Below are positions 9,023 through 18,117 of a DNA stretch of 64,000 nt, piece after piece. The DNA is from Ilyomonas sp963847085. GTDB taxonomy: Bacteria > Bacteroidota > Bacteroidia > Chitinophagales > Chitinophagaceae. The position numbers and the translations under genes are program-made. The notes beneath the pieces are model-generated. The model worked only from the letters and a program-made list of their open reading frames with translations, was not told the DNA's origin and searched no databases. How positions within the stretch are numbered: position 1 is the first letter of the stretch; each line of letters starts with the position of its first letter. The stretch covers positions 62,001-126,000 of the forward strand of contig CAWJYO010000006.1 of the NCBI GenBank assembly GCA_963847085.1, in the 5' to 3' direction.

Positions 9023-9592
9023 TCATTTTATCGCCGTATAATTTGCCGTTGTTGGTGCATCTTCTCCTTTGGCTTTTGCATACTCTTCCGGCTCTGTTAC
9101 CGGATTAGGTATCAGCAAATCTTCTTTTCCATAAATAAATTTCTTGCGCTGGCAAAATCGCCGGTGCAAAGGTTTCACTTAAATAAATCGCGTCTTTCGG
9201 ACACGCTTCTTCGCACAAGCCACAGAAAATACAACGCAACATATTGATTTCGTAGCTCGCTGCATATTTTTCTTCGCGATATAAATTCTCCTCTCCTATT
9301 TCGCGTTCTGCTGCTTCCATTGTAATGGCTTCTGCAGGACAGGCTACTGCACACAATCCGCACGCAGTGCAGCGTTCACGTCCTTGCTTCATCCCGGTTT
9401 AACACTTGCAGTCCACGAAATACAGGACTAAACGGTCGTTTTACTTCGGGATAATGAATTGTAGGACTTTTTTTCAAAAAATGACTGAATGTAATGGCCA
9501 TTCCCTTTCAAAATTCCAGGAAATAAATACGCTCTCAAAAACGTCATCGGTTTACGGTCAACTGCTTTACTTCTATTTGTTAATGATTGCAT
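9023..9592 (-). CDS. nuoI: NADH-quinone oxidoreductase subunit I (about three frame breaks)
   Basis: Ferredoxin-like subunit of complex I carrying clusters N6a and N6b, about 188 residues when joined. The reconstructed start at 9592 is MQSLTNRSKAVDRKPMTF, followed by LRAYLFPGILKG, MAITFSHFLKKSPTIHYPEV and KRPFSPVFRGLQVLNRDE. Then come the two 4Fe-4S motifs CTACGLCAVACP and CIFCGLCEEACP. The tail reads KKFIYGKEDLLIPNPVTEP and ends ANYTAIK at 9023. Breaks lie at about 9501-9507 (a GGGAA run), 9386-9390 and 9145-9165. All eight cluster cysteines are intact, so the native gene is probably functional. Confidence 0.85.
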
Positions 9593-9833
9593 ATTATATA
9601 GCTATCAGCCGTCAGCATGTAGCGTTCAGCTTTTCGTTACAAAAGTATTTGTCTGATGGTAAGTGTCCAAGTTTATCTATGCTGTTTTATTGCTGTCTGA
9701 ACCAGGATTTTATCTGATTGAACGGATTTGCTCCATTTATTTATTGCGTTAATTTTCTTTTGTTTGAATAAGTCTTTCATTCATTTACTTTTACCTGCCT
9801 GTCGGAAAATCCTTCAAATCATGGTTCTGATAT
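9593..9833. other. nuoI-nuoH gap with repeat-like sequence
   Basis: This 241-base gap is unusually wide for a nuo operon. It contains agctatcagccgtcagcatg and the pair ctgaaccaggatttt...aaatcatggttctga, which form loose inverted repeats of the kind scattered between Bacteroidota genes. I see no reading frame with family resemblance. Confidence 0.4.
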
Positions 9834-10889
9834 TCACAAAGCCAGCATTACCGCTGCTGTTACCAGCATATTTACCAATGCAAGCGGTAGTAATTTTTTC
9901 CATCCTAAATTCATCAATTGATCATAACGGAAACGCGGAAGTGTCCATCGAACCCACATGAATAAAAAGATAAAGAATCCGATTTTAAGCATCAAAGCTA
10001 ACAATCCTAAACCTGCAGCCAGATTGGGGCTAAGTTTGCTTTCATCTAAAAAAGGAATATCGTATCCGCCAAAAAAAAGAGTTGCCATAACAGCACTGCT
10101 GATGAACATATTTACATATTCGGCAAAAAGGTAGAAACCTAATTTCATACTTGAATACTCCTGATGATACCCCATGTTCAGTTCGCTTTCTGCTTCGGGC
10201 AGATCGAAAGGCGTACGATTACATTCGGCAAAGGCACACACTAAGAAAATAAGAAAACCAAGCGGTTGATACACAACATTCCAAACACCGCTTTTCATTT
10301 GTTCATCCACAATGGTTTTCATACTAAGCGAACCTGTTAAAAACAGGAGTGCGATGAGTGAAATGCCCATTGCCAGTTCGTAGCTGATGGCTTGCGAAGC
10401 GCCGCGTAAAGCCGCCAGCAAAGAGAATTTATTGTTGCTTGCCCATCCGCCAATCATAATGCCATACACGCCTAAACTTACTACTCCAAAGATGTACAGG
10501 ATTCCAATGTTTACATCGGCAATTTGCAGGGGCACCTGCTTATTGCCAATCTCTATAAAATTGCCCCAGGGAATAACGGCACAGGTCATTAAAGCCGCCA
10601 GCATTGCCAATCCGGGACCTAAAACAAACAAAACTTTATTTGATGTATTCGGAATGATTTCTTCTTTAAAAAACAATTTGCCTCCGTCGGCCAAGGGTTG
10701 CAAAATACCAAATGGACCCGCACGGTTAGGACCTTTTCTATCCTGCATCCAGGCAGCAATTTTACGTTCTGCATACGTTTCATACATAGCAATGACTAAT
10801 GATACAGAAACAATAATAACGATGAGAATTAATTTCTGGATTACGAAAGACCAATCGAATGCAAGCAATATGGCGGATAGGTTATTCAT
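9834..10889 (-). CDS. nuoH: NADH-quinone oxidoreductase subunit H
   Basis: 351-residue membrane subunit joining the peripheral and membrane arms of complex I near the quinone site. Conserved signatures are YAERKIAAWMQDRKGPNRAG (about 41-60), GILQPLADGGKLFFKEEIIP, CAFAECNRTPFDLPEAESEL and the final VRWTLPRFRYDQLMNLGWK. Eight or nine membrane helices are visible. The ATG at 10889 overlaps the last bases of the toxin-antitoxin remnant upstream; the frame itself is intact. Confidence 0.96.
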   Translation of the reverse strand: MNNLSAILLAFDWSFVIQKLILIVIIVSVSLVIAMYETYAERKIAAWMQDRKGPNRAGPFGILQPLADGGKLFFKEEIIPNTSNKVLFVLGPGLAMLAALMTCAVIPWGNFIEIGNKQVPLQIADVNIGILYIFGVVSLGVYGIMIGGWASNNKFSLLAALRGASQAISYELAMGISLIALLFLTGSLSMKTIVDEQMKSGVWNVVYQPLGFLIFLVCAFAECNRTPFDLPEAESELNMGYHQEYSSMKLGFYLFAEYVNMFISSAVMATLFFGGYDIPFLDESKLSPNLAAGLGLLALMLKIGFFIFLFMWVRWTLPRFRYDQLMNLGWKKLLPLALVNMLVTAAVMLAL

Positions 10890-11133
10890 TGATTTTTATT
10901 AATGATTCAATTTTTTGGATGAATGCTTTTTTTTCGGAGTAGAAGTTAATTGCTTCATCTTCTGAAATGATAATGAAATCACCATAATCAGATCCTCTCT
11001 CGCGGTTATTAGTCTTCCGTACAAGTTAAGATCTTCATTAGTAAACAGATTCCTGACAACAAGCTCAGGCATTTTCATCTACCGATAAAACCGTTCTTTT
11101 AATGTCGTGCAATATCGCTTTGGTTTCGTTCAT
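10882..11133 (-). pseudogene. Decayed MNT nucleotidyltransferase / HEPN pair, internal deletion
   Basis: The gap between nuoG and nuoH holds two gene scraps on the minus strand. The first starts with an ATG directly after the nuoG stop and reads MNETKAILHDIKRTVLSVDE, then NA and a TGA (11133-11065). That is how minimal nucleotidyltransferases (MNT antitoxins) begin just before their GSRARG motif, which is missing here. The second starts within the first (MPELVVRNLFTNEDLNLYGRL). After one frame change near 11005-11020 it reads NNRERGSDYGDFIIISEDEA and ends KKAFIQKIESLIKINE at 10882. This is the C-terminal part of a HEPN toxin, with the typical SDYGDF stretch. The catalytic parts of both proteins are gone. 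The join looks like an internal deletion of an MNT-HEPN operon. Confidence 0.6.
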
Positions 11134-12219
11134 TTAATTTTCAAAATCTTCCGAATGCGCAGGGCCTTCCAATAAGCTTATATCGTTTTGCGGCTCATTC
11201 ACTTTGCTTACATCATGAATGTCAAGCATCAGGCGCGGTTGTCTTTCCATTAATTCAGGTAAAAATTCGGGCGGCTCAACAGCATTTACATAATGACCCG
11301 CTGAAATAACAGAATGACGATCAATTTGGCGCGGACCTTCAATAATCCAATCACTCCCTTTCTTTTTTTCGAAACGACATTCATTACAAATCCATTCTTC
11401 TACTTCACCCCATTCATCTTTACGAGCCGTTACACGAAACACTTCATCACCACGATTCCAAAGCGTTACTTTACCGGAACATTTAGGACAATCGCGGTGT
11501 GCATCCATTGGCTTTAAAAACCAAACGCGGTTTTTAAAACGGAAGGTTCTATCGGTTAAAGCTCCAACAGGACAAACGTCAATCACGTTGCCGATGAAAT
11601 CATTATCTAAACTCTTTTCAATATAAGTTGCTATTTCAGAATGATCACCTCTGTCAAGCACACCATGTATTCTTTTATTGGTTAGTTGATCTGCAGTAAA
11701 TACACAGCGATAACAAAGTATGCAGCGCGTCATGTGAAGCTGGATATAAGGGCCTAAACTATGCTTTGCAAAAGTGCGCCGCTGAAACTCATAGCGCGTT
11801 CCCGCTTTTCCATGTTCATAGCTTAAATCCTGTAAATGACATTCGCCTGCCTGGTCGCAAACGGGACAATCGAGTGGATGATTAATTAATAAAAATTCAA
11901 CCACACCGGCACGCGCATCAATCACTTTTTCGCTGGTAAGATTTTTCACTTCCATGCCATCCATTACAGTGGTTCGGCAAGAAGCAACCAGTTTGGGCAT
12001 CGGGCGCGGGTCTTTTTCAGAGCCTTTGCTCACTTCCACCAAACACGTGCGACACTTGCCGCCGCTGCCTTTCAGCTTGCTGTAATAGCACATAGCGGGT
12101 GGCGCTACATCGCCGCCAATTTTGCGGGCGGCTTCCAATATAGAAGTGCCTGCCGGTACTTCTATCGTTATATTATCTATCGTTACTTTAAATAAAGGAG
12201 TTTGTGTTGCTTCTGCCAT
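11134..12219 (-). CDS. nuoG: NADH-quinone oxidoreductase subunit G, short form
   Basis: 361-residue iron-sulfur subunit of the complex I peripheral arm. The N-terminus is a 2Fe-2S ferredoxin domain (CYYSKLKGSGGKCRTCLVEV, then VASCRT). Next is the NuoG 4Fe-4S-binding region (HPLDCPVCDQAGECHLQDLS), then the second cluster motif RCILCYRCV with VCPVGAL. A four-cysteine element follows (DCPKCSGK...WICNECRF) at about 235-275. The large molybdopterin-like C-terminal domain of proteobacterial NuoG (about 900 residues) is absent. As I recall, short NuoG is usual in Bacteroidota, so I do not treat it as a truncation. Motif copy 12254-12264 lies 35 bases upstream of the ATG. Confidence 0.92.
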   Translation of the reverse strand: MAEATQTPLFKVTIDNITIEVPAGTSILEAARKIGGDVAPPAMCYYSKLKGSGGKCRTCLVEVSKGSEKDPRPMPKLVASCRTTVMDGMEVKNLTSEKVIDARAGVVEFLLINHPLDCPVCDQAGECHLQDLSYEHGKAGTRYEFQRRTFAKHSLGPYIQLHMTRCILCYRCVFTADQLTNKRIHGVLDRGDHSEIATYIEKSLDNDFIGNVIDVCPVGALTDRTFRFKNRVWFLKPMDAHRDCPKCSGKVTLWNRGDEVFRVTARKDEWGEVEEWICNECRFEKKKGSDWIIEGPRQIDRHSVISAGHYVNAVEPPEFLPELMERQPRLMLDIHDVSKVNEPQNDISLLEGPAHSEDFEN

Positions 12220-12396
12220 TGTAACAATTTATCCGAAGTAATTTAATTTCTTGTTTGTTTTTGCACATTTTTTCAGACGGCTTTGTATCATCTTAATCCA
12301 ATTGACAGCAGTGCAAGTCATTGATTAGTGTTTAAATTGTTTATCTTTTAAAATCCAATCCAGGCATCCCGATAATCACATAAATCCGGGTTCAGA

Positions 12397-13748
12397 CTAT
12401 GCCACCACTTCACGTTCATCAGCATAATGCGCCAGGCCATAATTACGCGTTAAGCATTCTTCCGGATTGAGCACATGCCATTCAAATTCATCCCTGAAAT
12501 GGCGGATGGCAGCGGCAACCGGCCATGCGGCTGCATCGCCCAGCGGACAAATAGTGTTACCTTCTATTTTACGCTGAATATCCCACAACAAATCTATATC
12601 GCTGATCTTACCTTTTCCGTATTCTATATTTTTTAGAATCTTTTCCATCCAGCCCGTGCCTTCGCGACAGGGCGAACACTGTCCGCAGCTTTCATGGTGA
12701 TAAAAACGAGCTAATGTAAATGTATGACGAACCACGCACTGGTCTTCATCAAACACAATAAAGCCACCGCTATCCCATCATGCTGCCAGTTGCAAAACCG
12801 CCATCGCTGAGGCTTTCATAATTCATCATGCGGGTTTCGCCTTTGGCAGTTTTGAGTAATAAATTGGCTGGTAAAATAGGAACTGAAGAACCACCGGGAA
12901 TGCAGGCTTTCAGCCGTTTACCGTTAGGAATACCACCACAATATTCATCGCTATAAATAAACTCTTCAACTGAGATGGTCATGTCAATTTCGTACACACC
13001 CGGCTTATTAATGTTGCCACAGGCAGAAATCAGTTTTGTACCTGTTGATTTTCCAACGCCAATTTTTGCATATTCTTCTCCGCCCAGATTGATAATAGGA
13101 ACTACGGCAGCCAGCGTTTCTACATTGTTCACTACTGTTGGGCTGTCCCACACTCCTTTAATAGCAGGGAATGGCGGCTTGATACGCGGATTGCCACGCT
13201 TGCCTTCCAGGCTTTCAATCAATGCAGTTTCTTCGCCGCAGATATAAGCACCTGCACCGCGATGTACATAAATTTCGCAATCGAAACCGGTACCCAAAAT
13301 ATTCTTGCCTAAGAATCCGGCCTGTCTTTGCCTCAACAATTGCCTGTTCAAGAATATCAGGAATCCATGCGTATTCACCACGGATGTAGATATAGGTAGC
13401 ATTGCTACCCAGTGCATACGAGCTAATGATCAGACCTTCAATTAACAAGTGAGGCAGAAACTCCATCAGGTAACGGTCTTTAAATGTACCGGGTTCGCTT
13501 TCATCGGCATTGCAAACCAGATGGCGGGGAACGCCTTCGGGTTTGGCAATGAAACTCCATTTCAAACCTGTAGGAAAACCCGCACCGCCTCTGCCACGCA
13601 AGCCACTTTTTTTCACTTCTTCCACAATGCCTTCCGGCGACATTTTAAGCGCTTTTTCAACAGCTTCATAGCCGCCGTTTTTGCGCCAGGCATCGTAGTA
13701 GCGGATGCCTTCGATATGGGCTTTATCTATTAATAATTTTGTTGCCAT
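12397..13748 (-). CDS. nuoF: NADH-quinone oxidoreductase subunit F (two frame breaks)
   Basis: NADH- and FMN-binding subunit of complex I with cluster N3, about 450 residues when joined. The piece from 13748 carries GLRGRGGAGFPTGLKW (NADH/FMN site) and CNADESEPGTFKDR. The middle carries HRGAGAYICGEETALIESLE and CIPGGSSVPILP. The last piece carries the SLBB-following cluster motif ESCGQCSPCREGTGW and NTICPLGDAAAWP. Breaks are at about 13315-13335 (restores EAK...AGFLGKNILG) and about 12765 (one extra T; restores GSMMGSGGFIVFDED). All catalytic motifs are intact, so sequence error is more likely than loss of function. Confidence 0.9.
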
Positions 13749-13798
13749 GTTTGTGAACTATTGGCCTTTAGCTATAAGCATCGGGCTTTTGTTTTTGC

Positions 13799-14296
13799 TT
13801 AATTATTCATTATTGCATTGTTCGTGCATTCTTCTATAATCGCATCTACCTTGTCTTTTGTCAGATGTTCACGGTAATGTTTGCCCAACTGCATCATTGG
13901 TGCATAGCCGCAAGCACCGAGACATTCGACTGTTTTTAAAGTAAACAAACCATCCGGTGTTGTTTCGCCTACTTTAATGTTCAGCTTCTGTTCAATGTAT
14001 TTGATAATGTCATCGCTGCCACGCACCATGCAAGGTCCGGTTTGACATACTTCAAACATGTACTTACCAACGGGTTTTAAATTGTACATGCTATAAAAGG
14101 TGGCCACTTCGTACACTTCGATGGCTGTAATTTGTAAGAGAGAAGCTACATAATCCATTGCATCTACACTAAGCCAACCATTGTTTTCTTCCTGTGCCAG
14201 ATGAAGTACCGGAAGCAGCGCGCTTTTCTGTTTGCCTTCGGGATAACGGGCAATGATTTCCTGAACTTTGTTGAGTTTATCTTGTGAGAATGTCAT
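13799..14296 (-). CDS. nuoE: NADH-quinone oxidoreductase subunit E
   Basis: Thioredoxin-fold 2Fe-2S subunit (cluster N1a) of complex I, 165 residues from the ATG at 14296 (MTFSQDKLNKVQEIIARYPE). The four ligands are in CQTGPC and CLGACGYAPMM. An in-frame ATG at 14350 overlapping the nuoD stop would add 18 residues (MICEAIDHVIKYPQKQKQ) not typical of the family. I prefer 14296, although the ATGA overlap could matter for coupling. The motif GCAAAAACAAA plus a further AACA lies directly before this ATG (14302-14312). Confidence 0.93.
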   Translation of the reverse strand: MTFSQDKLNKVQEIIARYPEGKQKSALLPVLHLAQEENNGWLSVDAMDYVASLLQITAIEVYEVATFYSMYNLKPVGKYMFEVCQTGPCMVRGSDDIIKYIEQKLNIKVGETTPDGLFTLKTVECLGACGYAPMMQLGKHYREHLTKDKVDAIIEECTNNAIMNN

Positions 14297-14346
14297 TTGT
14301 TTTTGTTTTTGCGGATATTTAATCACATGATCAATCGCTTCACAAA

Positions 14347-15582
14347 TCATCCATCCATTTCTCCGGCTATCAAATTCAGCGAGCTCATAGTGATAACAGC
14401 ATCGCTTAACATCGCGCCTTTTACCAATTCCTCATAAGCCTGATAATAAATAAAACAAGGCCGGCGGAAATGCAGGCGATATGGCGTTCTTCCACCATCG
14501 GAAATTAAATAGAAGCCAAGTTCGCCATTACCTCCTTCCACTGAATGATACACTTCACCACGGGGAATTTCGGTTTCACCCATAATAATTTTGAAATGCC
14601 AGATAAGGGCTTCCATTTTTGTATAAACATCTTCTTTTTTAGGAAGATAATATTCAGGAATATCAGCATGAAACACTTCTGCTTCTGCGCCTTTAAATTC
14701 CTGCACTTTTCGGTATGCCTGATTGATGAGGCTTAACGATTGTTTCATCTCTTCATTTCTTACCAGAAAACGATCATAACAATCGCCGGTTGTGCCCACA
14801 GGAATGCTAAAATCAAAATCTTCATAACTACTGTAAGGCGATTGAACACGCACGTCATAATCTACGCCGGCAGCCCGAAGGTTAGGCCCTGTAAAACCAT
14901 AGTTCAATGCACGCTCAGCATTAATAGGACCCGCGCCAATCAGGCGTTCCATAAAGATGCGGTTGCGGGTGAGCAGGTTTTCAAACTCTTTTAAAACGGC
15001 TGGATATTCATTTAAAAATTTCTCCAGTTTCGTCCATGCGGTGTTATTAAAATTTCGCTCAAAACCGCCAATGCGACCAATGTTGGTGGTCAATCGGGAG
15101 CCACAGATTTCTTCATAAATTTCATACGCCAACTCGCGATATTGCATTACGTACAAGAAGGCTGTGAACGCTCCGGCATCTACACCCACCACCGAATTGC
15201 AAATGAGGTGATCCGTAATGCGAGCCAGTTCCATAATGATGATACGCATGTAATCTACACGCTTAGGCAGCTTGATGCGCAACAGCTTTTCGCAGGTCAT
15301 GTGCCAGCCCATATTGTTAATGGGGCTACTGCAATAATTCATGCGGTCGGTAAGCGGAGTAATTTGATACAAGGGTCTTCGCTCTGCCAGCTTTTCAAAA
15401 GCACGATGAATGTAACCTATGGTTTGCTCGGCACTTACAATGCGCTCGCCGTCGAGCTCTAAAATATTTTGAAACACACCGTGCGTTGCCGGATGCGTTG
15501 GACCCAAATTAAGCGTGGTAGTTTGCTTGCCAATAGAGCCTTCCGGCAGTTTTATATGATGTGATATTTCTGAAGTGTGCAT
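14347..15582 (-). CDS. nuoD: NADH-quinone oxidoreductase subunit D
   Basis: 49-kDa quinone-binding subunit of complex I, 411 residues. It is a relative of the NiFe-hydrogenase large subunit. LGPTHPATHGVFQNILELDG (about 27-46) includes the HPATHG quinone-site histidine. GYIHRAFEKLAE, DRMNYCSSP and the final SLNLIAGEMDG are all conserved. There is no fused NuoC domain; nuoC is a separate gene 62 bases upstream. The frame is intact. Confidence 0.96.
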   Translation of the reverse strand: MHTSEISHHIKLPEGSIGKQTTTLNLGPTHPATHGVFQNILELDGERIVSAEQTIGYIHRAFEKLAERRPLYQITPLTDRMNYCSSPINNMGWHMTCEKLLRIKLPKRVDYMRIIIMELARITDHLICNSVVGVDAGAFTAFLYVMQYRELAYEIYEEICGSRLTTNIGRIGGFERNFNNTAWTKLEKFLNEYPAVLKEFENLLTRNRIFMERLIGAGPINAERALNYGFTGPNLRAAGVDYDVRVQSPYSSYEDFDFSIPVGTTGDCYDRFLVRNEEMKQSLSLINQAYRKVQEFKGAEAEVFHADIPEYYLPKKEDVYTKMEALIWHFKIIMGETEIPRGEVYHSVEGGNGELGFYLISDGGRTPYRLHFRRPCFIYYQAYEELVKGAMLSDAVITMSSLNLIAGEMDG

Positions 15583-15644
15583 GTACTATATCTCTTTTTA
15601 TAAACCTATTGATGATAGATGAGAACACAACCAGCAAAAGCGAA

Positions 15645-16172
15645 TTACAATGTATTTAAAAATGCGTGCGTGCCGCCCCGTCCAAACATTTCATCATCCT
15701 TATCTCTGCGGGTTTGGTCTTCCAGCGGATATTCCTTGCGTTGTGGAAAATAGTCCATTTCATCTACATTCTGTATGCGCCGCAAGTTAGGATGACCCAC
15801 GAAATTGACTCCATAAAAATCATACGTTTCGCGCTCCATCCAATTGGCAGCTTCAAACAATTTGGTAGCAGTAAACACATCCGGCTTTTGAATATCGGTA
15901 AATACTTTAAAGCGAATGCGCACATTGTCTCTTATATTGTGCAAATGATAAACAACAGCCAGTTCAGCACCTTTGTTATCAGGATAATGAACCGCGCAAA
16001 CCGAAGTCAAAAATTGAAAATTCAGCTCATCATACAGCCATTGCAGAATTTTTAAATTGTGGCCTTTCGGTGCTTCAAACGTAAGCATTCCATACGGCTC
16101 GTGAAAGCCGGAAACGGTTTCTCCCCATTTTTCTATCAATTGCTGTTGTATCGCTTCGTTAGTGAGTTGCAT
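15645..16172 (-). CDS. nuoC: NADH-quinone oxidoreductase subunit C
   Basis: 30-kDa subunit of the complex I peripheral arm, 175 residues. The family signature is ANWMERETYDFYGVNFVGHP followed by LRRIQNVDEMDYFPQRKEYP. It packs against NuoD and NuoB at the base of the quinone cavity. It starts 13 bases after nuoB ends, so the two are translated from one message. Confidence 0.94.
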   Translation of the reverse strand: MQLTNEAIQQQLIEKWGETVSGFHEPYGMLTFEAPKGHNLKILQWLYDELNFQFLTSVCAVHYPDNKGAELAVVYHLHNIRDNVRIRFKVFTDIQKPDVFTATKLFEAANWMERETYDFYGVNFVGHPNLRRIQNVDEMDYFPQRKEYPLEDQTRRDKDDEMFGRGGTHAFLNTL

Positions 16173-16185
16173 CTGTTATTTGTTT

Positions 16186-16776
16186 TTACTGAATTCCATA
16201 ACTGCTCATCAACGCCTTGTATTCTTCGCCGTTTCTTCTGCGCAGGCTTTCATGTCCCACCAAATCCTGTATGCGCAAAATACCATCAATAATCGCTTCG
16301 GGCCGTGGCGGACAACCAGGCACATACACATCAACAGGTATAATCTGGTCAATTCCTTGCAGCACCGAATAGGTGTCAAAAATACCACCTGAGCAAGCGC
16401 AAGCACCAACCGATAACACCCAGCGCGGTTCGGCCATTTGTAAATACACCTGGCGCAATACAGGTCCCATTTTTTTCGAAATGGTTCCCATCACCATCAG
16501 CAAATCGCACTGGCGTGGCGTGAATCCCAACCTTTCTGAACCAAAGCGGGCAAGATCGTAAGTGGAAGCCATGGTTGACATAAATTCAATACCACAACAA
16601 GAGGTGGCAAACGGCAAAGGCCATAAAGAATTTTTACGGGCTAACCCGACTATACTTTCAAATTTTGTTGCAAAAAAGCCTTCGCCGCCGCTTCCTTCGG
16701 GAGCTTCAGCAATGGCAATGTTATCGTGAATATCAGGCTGTTTGGGATGTATATTAAAACGTACCGGACGTGGCAT
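16186..16776 (-). CDS. nuoB: NADH-quinone oxidoreductase subunit B
   Basis: Subunit carrying the terminal cluster N2 of complex I, 196 residues. The tandem-cysteine motif SCCGIEFMST, the third ligand in GACACSGGIF and the fourth in VPGCPPRPEA are all present. It is the first gene of the visible operon: the 330 bases upstream do not encode NuoA, which normally precedes it. The N-terminal extension (MPRPVRFNIHPKQPDIHDNI) is longer than in E. coli. Confidence 0.95.
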   Translation of the reverse strand: MPRPVRFNIHPKQPDIHDNIAIAEAPEGSGGEGFFATKFESIVGLARKNSLWPLPFATSCCGIEFMSTMASTYDLARFGSERLGFTPRQCDLLMVMGTISKKMGPVLRQVYLQMAEPRWVLSVGACACSGGIFDTYSVLQGIDQIIPVDVYVPGCPPRPEAIIDGILRIQDLVGHESLRRRNGEEYKALMSSYGIQ

Positions 16777-16810
16777 AATCAGAAGTTCTTTTCATTAAAA
16801 AATGGATTCA

Positions 16811-16818
16811 CAAAAATA
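16811..16818 (-). promoter_or_regulatory. Candidate -7 box for the nuo operon
   Basis: On the minus strand it reads TATTTTTG, matching TAnnTTTG, 34 bases before the nuoB ATG. A TTTG lies only 14 bases upstream, shorter than the usual spacing for a -33 box, so the call rests mainly on the -7 match and position. Confidence 0.35.
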
Positions 16819-17018
16819 ACGTACAAGTGCCACAAAACCGTGCTAAACATTTTCCTTCTCCCAAATATTTTCATATTGTTGTCATTACAATCAATAAGAT
16901 TGACGAGCGACTACACAAGTTTTGTTTTATCAATAATTCAAAAATGGGGCAAAAACAAACCTTCTTTCTATTTTTTTCTATGACGACTCTATACCTGTTC
17001 GTATAAATAATTTCTCCC

Positions 17019-17026
17019 TATTTTTG
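17019..17026 (+). promoter_or_regulatory. Candidate -7 box for pfkA-pyk
   Basis: TATTTTTG matches the Bacteroidota -7 consensus TAnnTTTG and would give a leader of about 75 bases before pfkA. No clear -33 TTTG is seen. Confidence 0.35.
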
Positions 17027-17106
17027 GCAGCGTTATAAGCAGCTATCAGATTTCACAAGTTCCTGCCTCTCGTCCAGGTTGAAGGCTAATTATATTTCAT
17101 TTAAAA

Positions 17107-18090
17107 ATGTCAAAACAAATATCAAAAATTGCAGTGCTCACATCAGGCGGAGATTCGCCTGGAATGAATGCTGCCATCCGCGCCGTAGTAAGAACCGGAA
17201 TTTATTATGGCATGGAAGTGTATGGTATTGTAAGAGGTTTCAGCGGCATGGTTGAAGATGATATTTTTCGCATGGATTCGCGCTCTGTTGCCAATATCAT
17301 TCAGCGTGGAGGAACCATTTTAAAATCGGCCCGCTGTAAAGAATTTTTTACATACGAAGGTCGCCAGAAAGCCGTTGCCAATTTAGAAAAGCGCGGCATT
17401 AATGGCCTCGTGGTAATTGGTGGCGATGGCTCGTTTACGGGTGCATTAAAATTAAGCACCGAATTTGATTTAGCCGTAATTGGTTTGCCGGGAACGATTG
17501 ATAAAGATTTATACGGAACCGATTTTACCATTGGTTTTGATACTGCGGTAAATACAGCCATTGACGCCATTGATAAAATACGCGATACTGCCGATGCGCA
17601 CGACCGTTTGTTTATAGTGGAAGTGATGGGAAGACATGCTGGCTACATAGCTTTGCATAGCGGTATAGCAACAGGAGCCGAAAACATTTTGATACCTGAA
17701 GCCGAAACCAATATTGAGGAAGTGATTGATTCGCTAACCGAAAAAGAAAAGCGTAAAAAGTTAGTGAACCTTATTGTGGTAGCTGAGGGCGATGAGTATG
17801 GCGGCGCCAATCAAATTGCAAAAGTGATAAAAGAAAGATTGCCGCACATGGATACACGCGTATCTATTTTAGGTCATATCCAACGTGGCGGTTCGCCGAG
17901 CGCTATTGACAGATTAATTGCCAGCCGAATGGGTTATCATGCCATTGAAAGTTTTATGGAAGGAAGATTCAATGTAATGGTTGGCGTGGTAAACAACGAA
18001 ATGGCTTATACGCCTTTGGAAATTGCTATTCGCGAAAAACAATCAATAAGTCCTGATTTATTGCGCATTGTAAAAATTTTAAATACCTGA
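17107..18090 (+). CDS. pfkA: ATP-dependent 6-phosphofructokinase
   Basis: 327-residue glycolytic enzyme phosphorylating fructose 6-phosphate to fructose 1,6-bisphosphate. The ATP loop LTSGGDSPGMNAAIR is at about 11-25, GGDGSFTGA near 104-112, and the catalytic segment GLPGTIDKDLYGTDFTIGFD at about 125-144. VEVMGRHAGYIAL and LGHIQRGGSPSAIDR bind the sugar phosphate. The catalytic loop has GTIDKD where E. coli has GTIDND. The length fits the short bacterial PFK-A form. pyk follows after 27 bases, so the two glycolytic kinases are probably co-transcribed. Confidence 0.95.
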   Translation: MSKQISKIAVLTSGGDSPGMNAAIRAVVRTGIYYGMEVYGIVRGFSGMVEDDIFRMDSRSVANIIQRGGTILKSARCKEFFTYEGRQKAVANLEKRGINGLVVIGGDGSFTGALKLSTEFDLAVIGLPGTIDKDLYGTDFTIGFDTAVNTAIDAIDKIRDTADAHDRLFIVEVMGRHAGYIALHSGIATGAENILIPEAETNIEEVIDSLTEKEKRKKLVNLIVVAEGDEYGGANQIAKVIKERLPHMDTRVSILGHIQRGGSPSAIDRLIASRMGYHAIESFMEGRFNVMVGVVNNEMAYTPLEIAIREKQSISPDLLRIVKILNT

Positions 18091-18117
18091 TTTTACTTCA
18101 TTTTAAAACTAAGATTG

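Larger units (their letters stand above)
16777..17106. other. Divergent intergenic region, nuoB/pfkA
   Basis: 330 bases between divergent operons. It holds a candidate -7 box for each direction (16811-16818 minus, 17019-17026 plus) and one exact GCAAAAACAAA copy at 16949-16959. A 31-codon minus-strand frame (starting MKIFGRRKMF and ending just before nuoB) is visible, but it matches nothing I know and is not NuoA. Confidence 0.5.

Noticed and set aside
9105..9392. Short 95-residue ferredoxin as a separate gene
   Set aside because: Upstream and downstream frames complete a normal NuoI (MQSLTNRSKAV... and ...TTANYTAIK), so this is the middle of nuoI.
14297..14350. nuoE start at 14350 overlapping the nuoD stop
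   Set aside because: It gives an atypical 18-residue extension; the ATG at 14296 gives the usual family length, although the overlap remains possible.
16726..16983. Open frames around the nuoB upstream region as a possible nuoA
   Set aside because: Neither strand gives a NuoA-like protein: no three-helix pattern and no conserved FECG or FDVE-type motif. The 31-codon minus frame is too short.
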